Part shown: piece after piece, positions 42,414 to 51,041 of the stretch | How positions within the stretch are numbered: position 1 is the first letter of the stretch | How the letters are laid out: each line of letters opens with the position of its first letter | Origin: Prevotellaceae bacterium UBA6398 | GTDB taxonomy: Bacteria; Bacteroidota; Bacteroidia; Bacteroidales; Bacteroidaceae | Direction of reading: 5' to 3' | NCBI GenBank assembly: GCA_002437495.1 | Contig: DJQA01000017.1 | Span: 1 to 53,036, forward strand | Length of the DNA stretch: 53,036 nt | Translations under genes and position numbers: made by a program | Notes under the pieces: model-generated | Databases searched by the model: none | The model's input: only the letters and a program-made list of their open reading frames with translations | What the model was told of the DNA's origin: nothing

Positions 42414-44261
42414 TTATTTAGCCTTCCAATCACTGAGATCCTGCGGATTTTTTATGTACGAAGGAATTTTCTCAAATATGCTCTTTATGCGCGCCACGTC
42501 GAACTTCGGGGTTCGGTCGTAGTAGTATATGCCGTTTTTCTCCTGCTCCACGTCGGTGAGCTGAGTGTAGCATATTCCCACAACGTGCTTGCAGGCCTTG
42601 AAAGCGTCGATCTGGGCTTCAAGGATTTTGTAGAAGTCCTCCATCTTGTCGATGTTTGCCCCGTAGCCCCATGATGAGGAGCGTTCCGACTCCTTTATCC
42701 AGGGCAGTCCGCCCATTTCGTCAACCATATAGGGTTGTCCGTTGTATTTCGCGAGGAACGTCTTCTTGGGTTCGTTGCGGTAGGGCTCCACTCCGGGTTT
42801 GAAGGTGTGGTTCGCCACGAGCTTGTCGTACTCGCGCGTGTAGTCGTGCACTGCCCAGATGTCTGTCTTTACGTGTCCGTCGCCGCTGGCGTCGTTCACG
42901 GGGCGTGTTGGGTCGATTGCCTTTGTGAGGTCGTAGATGTCGTTCATGAGGCGCACGTAAACGCCGTCGCGGCTTGCCCATGTCTCGTTAAACGGTGTCC
43001 ATGTAACTATGGAGGGGTGGTTGAGGTCGCGCTCCACGACGTCAGCCCATTCCGTTAGGCAGTTGCGCACCGCCAGCTCATCGTTCACGTCCGGCCCCCA
43101 GCTCGGGAACTCACCCCATGTGAGGTAGCCCAGCTTGTCTGCCCAGTAGTGGTAGCGCTCCTCGAAAACTTTCTGGTGGAGGCGCGCGCCGTTGAAGCCC
43201 ACAGCCTTGCTCATTTCGATGTCGTGCTTCAGGGCCTCGTCGGAAGGCGCGGTCCACACTCCGTCGGGGTAGAAGCCTTGGTCGAGTACCAGGCGCTGGA
43301 AGTAGGGCTTGTTGTTGAGGTAGAAATATCCGTTTGCGGTGTGAACCTTGCGCATTCCTGCGTACGACTTCACCTCGTCAACCACATTGCCCGCCTTGTC
43401 CTTTACGGTATATACAAGGTCGTAGAGGAAAGGCGACTCGGGGCTCCACAGCTTCATATTCTTTACGGGAAGAACAACTATGCTCTGGTTGCACGCGCTG
43501 ACGGTTTTCTGAGCTACAACCTTTTTGCCATCAAGCAACTTAACGGTCAGAGTGTTGTCTTCCGACTCGTTGTAGAACTGCGGGCGTACCACGAGCTGCT
43601 TCTGGTCTATATCGGGGGTTGCAATAGCCTTTTTCAACGCCCCGGGGGCTACCGGCTCCATCCACACTGTCTGCCAGATGCCCGTGGTGCGGGTGTAGTC
43701 GCACCCTCTGGAGTAGAAAGCTTTGCACTGCTTGCCTCCGGGCTGCCTGCCTCCGCGCAGGTCGTCCTTAACCTCGACAACAAGATTCACGGTCTGCCCG
43801 GGTTTTGCAAACTTGGTTATGTCGGCCGCAAACGACGAACTGCTGCCGTAGTGCCTCATCACGAAGTTTCCGTCGATGTATATGGACGCGTCGTAGTCCA
43901 CCGCCCCGAAGTGGAGCAGGATGTTCTTGCCCTGCCAGCCGGAGGGGACTGTGATTGTGCGCTGATACCACATACCGTTTATGAAGTCGGTGTGGGCCAC
44001 GCCGCTCAGCTTGCTTTCGGGGCAGAAAGGCACGGTTATCTTGCCGTCGAAGCCTTTGGATTTCTGATAGCCGCGCTCACCACCCGTAAGACCGAAGTCA
44101 AAGGTGTAAGTCCATGTTCCGTTAAGATTCTGCCACGCTGAACGCTCGAATTGCGGACGCGGATATTCCGGACGCGGAGTTTGCGCAGCGGTGCTACCGA
44201 TGCCGAGCGCAAACAGCGCAAAGACAGCGGCAATAAATTTTGTTACTGGAGATTTTTTCAT
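42414..44261 (-). CDS. Secreted glycoside hydrolase family 2 enzyme
   Basis: This 615-residue protein has a signal peptide (KFIAAVFALFALGIGSTAA) and the GH2 order: an N-terminal jelly-roll domain (FERSAWQNLNGTWTYTFD, WYQRTITVPSGW), an immunoglobulin-like domain and a TIM barrel. The acid/base Glu is in TWTPFNETW and the candidate nucleophile Glu in YMVDEMGG. It is probably a beta-galactosidase, beta-glucuronidase or related exo-enzyme; I cannot choose between them. It is monocistronic, with a weak TAACTTTA element at 44294-44301. There is no sorting domain, so periplasmic location is likely. Confidence 0.9.
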   Translation of the reverse strand: MKKSPVTKFIAAVFALFALGIGSTAAQTPRPEYPRPQFERSAWQNLNGTWTYTFDFGLTGGERGYQKSKGFDGKITVPFCPESKLSGVAHTDFINGMWYQRTITVPSGWQGKNILLHFGAVDYDASIYIDGNFVMRHYGSSSSFAADITKFAKPGQTVNLVVEVKDDLRGGRQPGGKQCKAFYSRGCDYTRTTGIWQTVWMEPVAPGALKKAIATPDIDQKQLVVRPQFYNESEDNTLTVKLLDGKKVVAQKTVSACNQSIVVLPVKNMKLWSPESPFLYDLVYTVKDKAGNVVDEVKSYAGMRKVHTANGYFYLNNKPYFQRLVLDQGFYPDGVWTAPSDEALKHDIEMSKAVGFNGARLHQKVFEERYHYWADKLGYLTWGEFPSWGPDVNDELAVRNCLTEWADVVERDLNHPSIVTWTPFNETWASRDGVYVRLMNDIYDLTKAIDPTRPVNDASGDGHVKTDIWAVHDYTREYDKLVANHTFKPGVEPYRNEPKKTFLAKYNGQPYMVDEMGGLPWIKESERSSSWGYGANIDKMEDFYKILEAQIDAFKACKHVVGICYTQLTDVEQEKNGIYYYDRTPKFDVARIKSIFEKIPSYIKNPQDLSDWKAK

Positions 44262-44469
44262 TATTTGTTTTTTAGGGTTTTTGAATGAGTTGGTAAAGTT
44301 ACGATATTTTTGCGATTATACATTCCCGGAAAAACTTTTTTTTCGTTTTTACGTAAAAAAAACACTTTTCTACCCTGCCCGGCGACTAAAAAACGGCATA
44401 AGAAACAATAAAACGGCAGCAGTTTAGTTATACAATACGGAGTGGTGCATTTTGCGCCGCACATTCAGT

Positions 44470-46764
44470 ATGAGCGGCAAGGCATATACATTTATATATA
44501 TAGTTTTGGTGGCAGTGTTTTGGCTTGCCGCCTCGTGCAGCACGCCCGAAAAACACCACAAGAAAGGCGATATGTTTTTCTCACGCGGTGAATATTACGA
44601 TGCCGCCGCCGAATACAAGACCGCTTATTCCGCCACGCCGCGCAGCGACCGCGAGGCGCGTGGCATGAGAGCGTTCCTCATGGGAGAATGCTACCGCAGG
44701 ATAAACTCAGTATCAAAGGCGGAGGGAGCATACAGAAACGCCGTGAGGTATAACTACGTTGACACCACCACATATTTCCGACTTGCGGAAACGCAGAGAA
44801 TGCTGGGCAACTACAAGGCGGCGCAAAAAAACTACGAACTATTCCTTGGCACACATCCAGATGACGTGCGAGCGCAAAACGGCATAAAGTCGTGCGCCCT
44901 CGGACCGGAGATGAAAGAAAAGGGTTCGAACTATTCCGTGCGCTCCGCAGCCTTGCTCACATCGCGCCGGGCAGACTACTGCCCAGTGCTGTTTGGCGAA
45001 AAATACGACCAACTTATATTTTCATCCACCCGCCCTCAGGCCACAGGCGATGACGACAGCGGAATAACGGGAATGAAAAACGGCGACCTTTTTTATACGG
45101 AAAAAAACGACAAGGGCAAATGGAAACCCGTCGAGCCGTTGCAGGGAAGCGTTAACACCGCCTTTGACGAAGGAGCGGCGGCATTAACCCCCGACGGGCA
45201 GACTATGTATTTCACCCTTTGCACTGTTGATCCCGAATATCCGCGATATGCCGAAATATACTCTTCATCGCGTTCAGACGCAACATGGAGCAAGCCGCAA
45301 AAAGTGGAAATCTCGTCAGACACGCTTTCATCATACGCCCACCCCGCCGTTTCGCCCGATGGCAAGTGGCTTTACTTTGTGTCGGACATGCCGGGGGGAA
45401 TCGGCGGTCTCGATATATGGCGCGCACGGCTCGACGACCACGGAATAGGGATGATAGAAAATCTTGGCGGGCCGGTGAACACTCCGGGCGATGAGATGTT
45501 CCCTACGTTCCGCTTTAACGGCGATATGTATTTTTCCTCAAACGGGCATCCGGGCATGGGAGGTCTTGACATATACCGCGCACATCCCGACACGGTCAAC
45601 AACACATGGAGCGTTGAAATACTTCCTTCTCCGGTTAACTCTACAGGCGACGACTTCGGCATGACTTTCGAGGGCGTACACAACCGTGGCTTTTTCAGCA
45701 GCAACCGCAAGAACGGGCGCGGTTGGGATCACATTTACTCTTTTGAGCGTCCCGAAGTGGTGCACACCGTAATGGGGTGGGTTTACGAACAAGACGGCTA
45801 CGAGCTTCCGCAGTCAACCGTGTACATGGTTGGCAACGATGGTACCTATCTGAAATTCGGACCAAGGAGCGATGGCAGCTTCGAACAGCTTGTGAAGCCC
45901 GGAGTGAAATATGTGTTCCTTGCCACGTGCAACGGCTTTTTGAACTACAAGCAGGAACTTGCAATAGATTCGGCAGAGGTTTCCACATGCGACACAGTTT
46001 ACTTCCCCTTGCCATCGATAAACTCCCCGGTGCTTGTAAGAAACGTTTTCTATGAGTTCAACAGCGCACGGCTTACTGACGATTCGCGCCAGGCTCTCGA
46101 CAAACTCGCGCAGCTGCTGAACGACAACGCCAACATTACCATAGAACTGAGCTCACATTGCGACTACAGGGGCAACGAACTTTACAACCGCAAGCTCTCA
46201 CAGCATCGCGCCGAGTCGGTGGTGAACTACTTGATTGAGCACGGAATAAACGCCAACAGACTTACGGCGGTTGGCTATGGAAAGCTGCGCCCCAAGGTTG
46301 TAACAAAACGTCTTGCTGCCTCGTACAAATTCCTTCATGAGGGCGACACGCTCACCGAAAGCTACATAAAGAAACTAAAGAAAAGTCAGCAGGACACATG
46401 CAACGCCCTTAACCGCAGAACAGAGTTCCGAGTGTTGAAAACCACATACGGGCTGTTTGACGACAGCGGCAAACTCGACACTAAGGCATTGCTTGGCAAA
46501 AAAGCCCCGAAAAAGGCGGGAAAAGCCGAACCAATTGTGAAAGTTTACATTCCCACCCCCGCCGAGGCGGCAGCCGCCGACGGCAAAAAGCCGCCCAAAA
46601 AGAAAAAAGCGCCAAAAGCCACCGCCAAGGCAGCCAACGTGCCGAAGAAAAACATCCCCGGCAATAAAAAACCGACTCTCAAAGAGCGCCGGGCCATTAA
46701 GGACTCCATTATTGCAAAAGCCAAGCGAGACGCCGAAGCCTCAAAAAGCAAAGCAACGAAATAA
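44470..46764 (+). CDS. porE: PorE-like T9SS OmpA-family lipoprotein
   Basis: This 764-residue outer-membrane-associated lipoprotein has a lipobox (FWLAASC), then TPR helices (about 25-140), a PD40-type beta-propeller (about 150-415, with repeats such as HPAVSPDGKWLYFVSD and DEMFPTFRFNGDMYFSS), a carboxypeptidase regulatory-like domain (about 415-500) and an OmpA C-terminal domain (about 515-640; ITIELSSHCDYRGNELYN). This order is that of PorE of the type IX secretion system, which binds peptidoglycan. The last 115 residues are Lys/Ala/Pro-rich and low in complexity. I chose ATG 44470 because it opens the signal peptide. No other T9SS gene is in the window. Confidence 0.85.
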   Translation: MSGKAYTFIYIVLVAVFWLAASCSTPEKHHKKGDMFFSRGEYYDAAAEYKTAYSATPRSDREARGMRAFLMGECYRRINSVSKAEGAYRNAVRYNYVDTTTYFRLAETQRMLGNYKAAQKNYELFLGTHPDDVRAQNGIKSCALGPEMKEKGSNYSVRSAALLTSRRADYCPVLFGEKYDQLIFSSTRPQATGDDDSGITGMKNGDLFYTEKNDKGKWKPVEPLQGSVNTAFDEGAAALTPDGQTMYFTLCTVDPEYPRYAEIYSSSRSDATWSKPQKVEISSDTLSSYAHPAVSPDGKWLYFVSDMPGGIGGLDIWRARLDDHGIGMIENLGGPVNTPGDEMFPTFRFNGDMYFSSNGHPGMGGLDIYRAHPDTVNNTWSVEILPSPVNSTGDDFGMTFEGVHNRGFFSSNRKNGRGWDHIYSFERPEVVHTVMGWVYEQDGYELPQSTVYMVGNDGTYLKFGPRSDGSFEQLVKPGVKYVFLATCNGFLNYKQELAIDSAEVSTCDTVYFPLPSINSPVLVRNVFYEFNSARLTDDSRQALDKLAQLLNDNANITIELSSHCDYRGNELYNRKLSQHRAESVVNYLIEHGINANRLTAVGYGKLRPKVVTKRLAASYKFLHEGDTLTESYIKKLKKSQQDTCNALNRRTEFRVLKTTYGLFDDSGKLDTKALLGKKAPKKAGKAEPIVKVYIPTPAEAAAADGKKPPKKKKAPKATAKAANVPKKNIPGNKKPTLKERRAIKDSIIAKAKRDAEASKSKATK

Positions 46765-47186
46765 CTTCCCGCCGCAGTTGCATAAATCTGGACTGCGCCC
46801 GTTTGCAATGCTGCCGCAAAGTTTTTGCAGCGGGGACTATTTTGGCAGATTTCGCACGACAGCCATTGCCCCGCAAAAAATCCTATACCAAAAAGCCGTT
46901 CTTCGTTAAAACAGCAAATACCATATTTGATGTCGGAAAAAATATGTCCCATGTAGAAAAAACTACATCGGACGTAGAAAAAACTACATCAGACCTTTTT
47001 TCAGGGCTTTTGCATACCAACGAAAAAAGCTGTTACAATAAACTTAATTTACACGTTTATCTTTCTATAAACCAAAGCATTGCCCGTTTTTACACAAACA
47101 CCGCGCCCTGCACCTTGATTTGCGCCGCCGCAAGGGGCTTTTGCGATTATACGCAGCACATTGCGCCGCACCACAAAAACTATCAC
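46765..47186. other. Intergenic region between porE and queA
   Basis: A 422-bp region. It holds repeat element H (46927-47006) and a weak hairpin CGCAGT/ACTGCG near 46772 without a good T-run. I see no gene. Confidence 0.55.
46927..47006 (+). repeat. 21-bp-unit repeat element H (subtype I)
   Basis: Units lie at 46927-46947, 46948-46968 and 46969-46989, with the tail CAGACCTTTTTTCAGGG. The second unit contains the exact 18-bp core. Confidence 0.92.
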
Positions 47187-47194
47187 TAATTTTG
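47187..47194 (+). promoter_or_regulatory. Probable queA promoter (-7 element)
   Basis: TAATTTTG matches TAnnTTTG, 19 bp before the queA ATG. No -33 element is evident. Confidence 0.6.
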
Positions 47195-47213
47195 CACGCA
47201 TAAAGGTAAAGAA

Positions 47214-48437
47214 ATGATTTCCCCGCAAAACATAAAGATAGAAGACTATAACTATAATTTGCCCGAAGAACGCATAGCCAAATACCCCGTTAAGGAAAGA
47301 GACACCTCAAAGCTTCTCGTGTATAACCATGGCGAAATCTGCGACGACAAATTCTACGATTTGCCCAACTACATAAGCAAAGGCGAACTGCTCGTGTTCA
47401 ACAACACAAAGGTAATTCGCGCACGCCTTCATTTCCACAAGGATACAGGGGCACTGATAGAGATTTTCTGTCTCGAGCCCCACTCTCCGCGCGATTATGA
47501 GCAAATGTTTCAAACAACGGGCAGGTGCGAGTGGGTGTGCCTTGTGGGCAACCGCAAAAAATGGAAAGAGGGCAGCCTTTGCCGCACACTTAGCGTGAAA
47601 GGAGAAAAAGTTGAGCTGAAAGCCACAATCAAGAACCCTGAGCACGACATAATAGAATTTTCGTGGAATGGGAGCGGCCTATCGTTTGCTGAAATCCTTG
47701 ACGCGGCAGGCGAATTGCCCATACCGCCATATCTTAACAGGAAAACCGAACAAAGCGACCTTCAAACATACCAAACGGTATATTCCAAAATCAAAGGCTC
47801 GGTTGCCGCACCTACCGCCGGACTGCATTTCACGCCCCGCGTGCTCGAAACACTCGATGCAAAAGGAGTGGAGCGCAACGAGATTACGCTTCATGTGGGT
47901 GCAGGCACTTTCAAACCGGTGAAAACGGAAACGATGAAAGGTCATGTTATGCACCACGAGTTCATAAGCGTAAAACGCAGCAGCATAGAAAGACTTTTAG
48001 CCCACGGCGGACGGTGCGTGGCGGTTGGCACCACATCGGTGCGCACCCTCGAAAGCCTTTATTATATAGGCGTGATCATTTCGCGCAACCCCGATGCCGA
48101 TGAAAGAGACCTTGCTGTGGGACAATGGTTCCCTTACGAATATGCGGCAAGCGATGAAAAACCGCTAACCACAACAGAGGCTCTTGAAAAAATATTGTCA
48201 TACCTTGACCGCAACAAGCTGAACGCACTAACGGCCAACACGCAGATAATAATAGCGCCGGGATACAAATTTCATGTGGTAAAAGCCATAATAACAAATT
48301 TCCACCAGCCTAAAAGCACACTGCTCCTGCTTGTATCGGCGTTGGTGGGAGAAGACTGGCACAAGATTTACCGCCATGCCATGAACAACGGATACCGTTT
48401 CCTGAGCTACGGCGACAGCTCGCTGCTCATTCCCTGA
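47214..48437 (+). CDS. queA: tRNA preQ1(34) S-adenosylmethionine ribosyltransferase-isomerase
   Basis: This 407-residue enzyme transfers and isomerises the ribosyl part of SAM onto preQ1 in the anticodon wobble base, making epoxyqueuosine. Family blocks are YNLPEERIAKYPVKERDTSKLLV, LVFNNTKVIRARL, GSVAAPTAGLHFT, LHVGAGTFKPV and ITNFHQPKSTLLLLVSAL. It is longer than the roughly 350 residues of E. coli QueA, which is usual for Bacteroidetes. It has its own promoter element and a terminator at 48450-48485. Confidence 0.95.
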   Translation: MISPQNIKIEDYNYNLPEERIAKYPVKERDTSKLLVYNHGEICDDKFYDLPNYISKGELLVFNNTKVIRARLHFHKDTGALIEIFCLEPHSPRDYEQMFQTTGRCEWVCLVGNRKKWKEGSLCRTLSVKGEKVELKATIKNPEHDIIEFSWNGSGLSFAEILDAAGELPIPPYLNRKTEQSDLQTYQTVYSKIKGSVAAPTAGLHFTPRVLETLDAKGVERNEITLHVGAGTFKPVKTETMKGHVMHHEFISVKRSSIERLLAHGGRCVAVGTTSVRTLESLYYIGVIISRNPDADERDLAVGQWFPYEYAASDEKPLTTTEALEKILSYLDRNKLNALTANTQIIIAPGYKFHVVKAIITNFHQPKSTLLLLVSALVGEDWHKIYRHAMNNGYRFLSYGDSSLLIP

Positions 48438-48449
48438 CAATAAGCACAA

Positions 48450-48485
48450 CCCCGCTTGCGAATTGCCGCAAGGCGGGATTTTTTA
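48450..48485 (+). terminator. queA terminator
   Basis: The stem CCCGCTTGCG / CGCAAGGCGGG has one bulged G and is followed by ATTTTTT. It excludes an upstream TTG start for the Nudix gene, since that start would lie inside the hairpin. Confidence 0.85.
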
Positions 48486-48510
48486 TAACGGAAAACTTAT
48501 ACAAACAAAA

Positions 48511-49047
48511 ATGCGCGACAACCAAAACGAACTGCTGCCCCTGGTAACCCCGGACGGAAAGGTTACGGGCTGCGCCACACGCGGAGAATGCCACGGCGGA
48601 AGCCGACTGCTACACCCGGTGGTTCATCTTCACGTGTTCAACAGCCACGGACAGCTTTACCTGCAACTCCGCCCCAAATGGAAGGACATACAGCCGGGCA
48701 AATGGGACACCGCCGTGGGAGGACACATGGATTACGGCGAAAAAACCGAGGACGCGCTAAGGCGTGAGGTGAGAGAGGAACTTGGAATAGAGAATTTCTC
48801 CCCGAATTTCGAGATGCGCTACGTGTTTGAGTGCGAACGCGAGCGCGAACTGGTCAACGTGTTCGCAACCGTGTATGACGGCACAATAACCCCGAGCCGC
48901 GAAACCGACGGAGGGCGTTTTTTCGACACGGAGGAAATTAAACTGCTTTCGGGAAAAAACCTTTTCACACCCAATTTCGAGAGCGAGTACAAACGCCTGA
49001 GCGAAAACGGCGTATTGTCAAAATACTCAACAACCTATTGTCCGTAA
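48511..49047 (+). CDS. Nudix hydrolase
   Basis: This 178-residue protein has the complete Nudix box, GHMDYG-E followed by REVREELGI (GX5EX7REUXEEXGU pattern), around residues 80-100. The preceding HPVVHLHVFNSHGQLYLQLRP and KWDTAVGG are typical of YfcD/isopentenyl-diphosphate isomerase-like Nudix proteins. The substrate is unknown. The start ATG 48511 follows the queA terminator directly. The etfB promoter lies at its 3' end. Confidence 0.87.
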   Translation: MRDNQNELLPLVTPDGKVTGCATRGECHGGSRLLHPVVHLHVFNSHGQLYLQLRPKWKDIQPGKWDTAVGGHMDYGEKTEDALRREVREELGIENFSPNFEMRYVFECERERELVNVFATVYDGTITPSRETDGGRFFDTEEIKLLSGKNLFTPNFESEYKRLSENGVLSKYSTTYCP

Positions 49048-49067
49048 AAGGAAAATGAGTAACTTTG
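49038..49067 (+). promoter_or_regulatory. Probable etf-acd operon promoter
   Basis: TTG (49038-49040), 19 bp, then TAACTTTG (49060-49067) fits the -33/-7 arrangement. It overlaps the last codons of the Nudix gene. Confidence 0.65.
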
Positions 49068-49103
49068 CAAATTGTAAGTAAACGAAATATCAAAATTAGT
49101 ATT

Positions 49104-49979
49104 ATGAGTTTGAAAATAGTAGTACTTGCCAAGCAAGTGCCCGACACGCGAAACGTGGGCAAAGATGCCATGACTCCCGAGGGGACAGTCAACCGCGCCG
49201 CCCTGCCCGCAATCTTCAACCCCGAAGATCTCAACGCGCTTGAACAAGCCCTGCGCTTGAAAGACAAAAACCCCGGCTCAACGGTTACGGTGGTTACAAT
49301 GGGACCGCCGCGTGCAACCGAGATAATTCGCGAGGCTCTCTATCGCGGGGCCGATGACGGAGTGCTTCTCACCGACAGGGCTTTTGCAGGCGCCGACACC
49401 TTGGCTACGTCATACGCTCTTTCAATGGCCATACGCAAAATCGGAAACTGCGACCTTATAATCGGCGGCCGTCAGGCTATCGATGGCGACACCGCACAGG
49501 TAGGGCCCCAGGTGGCAGAGAAACTTGGTCTGAACCAGGTTACCTATGTAAACAACATAAACGAATGCAACGGCAAGGAAATAACAATAACACGCCACAT
49601 TGACGGCGGCACAGAAATTGTTAAAGCACCCCTGCCCATAATGCTTACAGTAAACGGCGACGCAGCTCCATGCCGCCCCCGCAATGCCAAGAGGGTTATG
49701 AAATACAAACGCGCCATGACCCCCATAGAGCGCCCCGCAAACGGCGAGCTGCCCTACGCAGAAGAATATGAAAAGAAACCCTATCTGAACATCACGCAGT
49801 GGACTGTGGCAGATGTAAACGGTGATTTGCAGCAATGCGGCCTTGCCGGCTCGCCCACAAAGGTGAAAGCCGTGCAGAACATCGTGTTCAAAACCAAAGA
49901 GAGCCATACCCTCGGTGCAAGCGACAACGAAATCAACGGGCTCATTAAGGAATTACTCGCAAACCACACAATAGGATAA
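49104..49979 (+). CDS. etfB: Electron transfer flavoprotein beta subunit
   Basis: This 291-residue subunit of the FAD/AMP-binding electron carrier accepts electrons from acyl-CoA dehydrogenase. Typical blocks are LKIVVLAKQVPDTRN, GPPRATEIIREALYRGADDGVLL, and DLIIGGRQAIDGDTAQVGPQVAEKL. It is longer than classical EtfB (about 250), as in the anaerobic, bifurcating-like branch of the family, but I cannot conclude that it bifurcates. The ATG 49104 follows a promoter element; upstream codons in the frame do not fit. It lies 12 bp before etfA. Confidence 0.93.
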   Translation: MSLKIVVLAKQVPDTRNVGKDAMTPEGTVNRAALPAIFNPEDLNALEQALRLKDKNPGSTVTVVTMGPPRATEIIREALYRGADDGVLLTDRAFAGADTLATSYALSMAIRKIGNCDLIIGGRQAIDGDTAQVGPQVAEKLGLNQVTYVNNINECNGKEITITRHIDGGTEIVKAPLPIMLTVNGDAAPCRPRNAKRVMKYKRAMTPIERPANGELPYAEEYEKKPYLNITQWTVADVNGDLQQCGLAGSPTKVKAVQNIVFKTKESHTLGASDNEINGLIKELLANHTIG

Positions 49980-49991
49980 AGAAAGACCGAT

Positions 49992-51014
49992 ATGAACAAC
50001 GTATTTGTATATTGCGAAATAGAAAAGACTACCGTAGAAGAGGTAAGCCTTGAACTTCTCACCAAAGGGCGCAAGCTCGCCAACCGTCTCGGAGTGAAAC
50101 TCGAGGCTGTATGCGCCGGCACGGGCATTAAGGGCCATGTTGAAAAACAGGTGCTGCCTTACGGAGTGGATGTTCTACATGTTTTCGACCACGAGGGACT
50201 TTATCCTTACACTTCAAAGCCCCACACTTCGGTGCTTGTAAACCTTTTCAAGCGCGAAAAGCCGCAAATTTGCCTAATGGGCGCAACCGTAATAGGGCGC
50301 GACCTCGGTCCAAGAGTTTCCTCAAGCCTTCACAGCGGTCTTACAGCCGACTGCACCGCTCTTGAAATAGGAGATTACGATGACAAAAAAACCGGCAAAT
50401 CATATAAAGACCTTCTTTTCCAAATCCGTCCCGCTTTCGGTGGCAATATAGTTGCCACGATTGTAAACCCCGAAAACCGTCCACAGATGGCTACGGTACG
50501 CAGCGGCGTTATGAAGGCCGAAGTGCTCGACAAGAACTACAAAGGCGAGGTGGTTTACGAAAACACCGACGACTTTGTTCCCGCATCCGACTACGTGGTA
50601 AAAGTAATCGAACGCCATGTCGAGAAAGCCAAGAACAATCTCAAGGGAGCTTCCATCATAGTAGCCGGCGGCTACGGTGTGGGAAGTGCCGACGGTTTCA
50701 AGCTTCTTTACGAGTTTGCAAACGAAATCCACGCGGAAGTAGGCGCAAGCCGTGCCGCCGTCGATGCCGGTTTCTGCGCTTCCGACCTTCAAATAGGCCA
50801 AACAGGCGTTACCGTGCGCCCGAAGGTTTACATCGCATGCGGCATTTCGGGTGCCATTCAGCACGTGGCAGGCATGAAGGAAAGCGGCATTGTTATTTCC
50901 ATCAACACCGACCCCGATGCGCCCATCAACAAAATAGCCGATTACGTAATCCTGGGTTCGGTAGAGGAAGTACTGCCCAAGATGATCAAGTATTACAAAG
51001 AAAACAGCAAGTAA
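49992..51014 (+). CDS. etfA: Electron transfer flavoprotein alpha subunit
   Basis: This 340-residue partner of EtfB holds the FAD domain. The C-terminal FAD-binding block is visible as IVAGGYGVGSADGF, VGASRAAVDAGF, IGQTGVTVRPKVYIACGISGAIQHVAGM, and INTDPDAPINKIADYVI. It lies between etfB and the acyl-CoA dehydrogenase gene (12 and 27 bp), so the three form one electron-transfer unit. Length and motifs are normal. Confidence 0.95.
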   Translation: MNNVFVYCEIEKTTVEEVSLELLTKGRKLANRLGVKLEAVCAGTGIKGHVEKQVLPYGVDVLHVFDHEGLYPYTSKPHTSVLVNLFKREKPQICLMGATVIGRDLGPRVSSSLHSGLTADCTALEIGDYDDKKTGKSYKDLLFQIRPAFGGNIVATIVNPENRPQMATVRSGVMKAEVLDKNYKGEVVYENTDDFVPASDYVVKVIERHVEKAKNNLKGASIIVAGGYGVGSADGFKLLYEFANEIHAEVGASRAAVDAGFCASDLQIGQTGVTVRPKVYIACGISGAIQHVAGMKESGIVISINTDPDAPINKIADYVILGSVEEVLPKMIKYYKENSK

Positions 51015-51041
51015 AGGAACTTGACAAAATCATAAAAAGCA

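Noticed and set aside
10741..47006. The 21-bp units could be read as coding repeats (7 codons each) or as a CRISPR array
   Set aside because: Translations such as VEKTTSDVEKTTSD arise only because 21 is divisible by three; the frames differ between copies and have no start or product context. There are no unique spacers and only three contiguous units, so CRISPR does not fit.
14121..47006. The CAGACCTTTTTTT tail of subtype I elements as intrinsic terminators
   Set aside because: The sequence before the T-run is usually a direct, not inverted, repeat (as in elements B and D). Only element E can form a reasonable stem, so terminator function is not a family property.
48463..48510. TTG start extending the Nudix protein by 16 codons
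   Set aside because: The extension lies within the queA terminator hairpin; ATG 48511 gives the normal family length.
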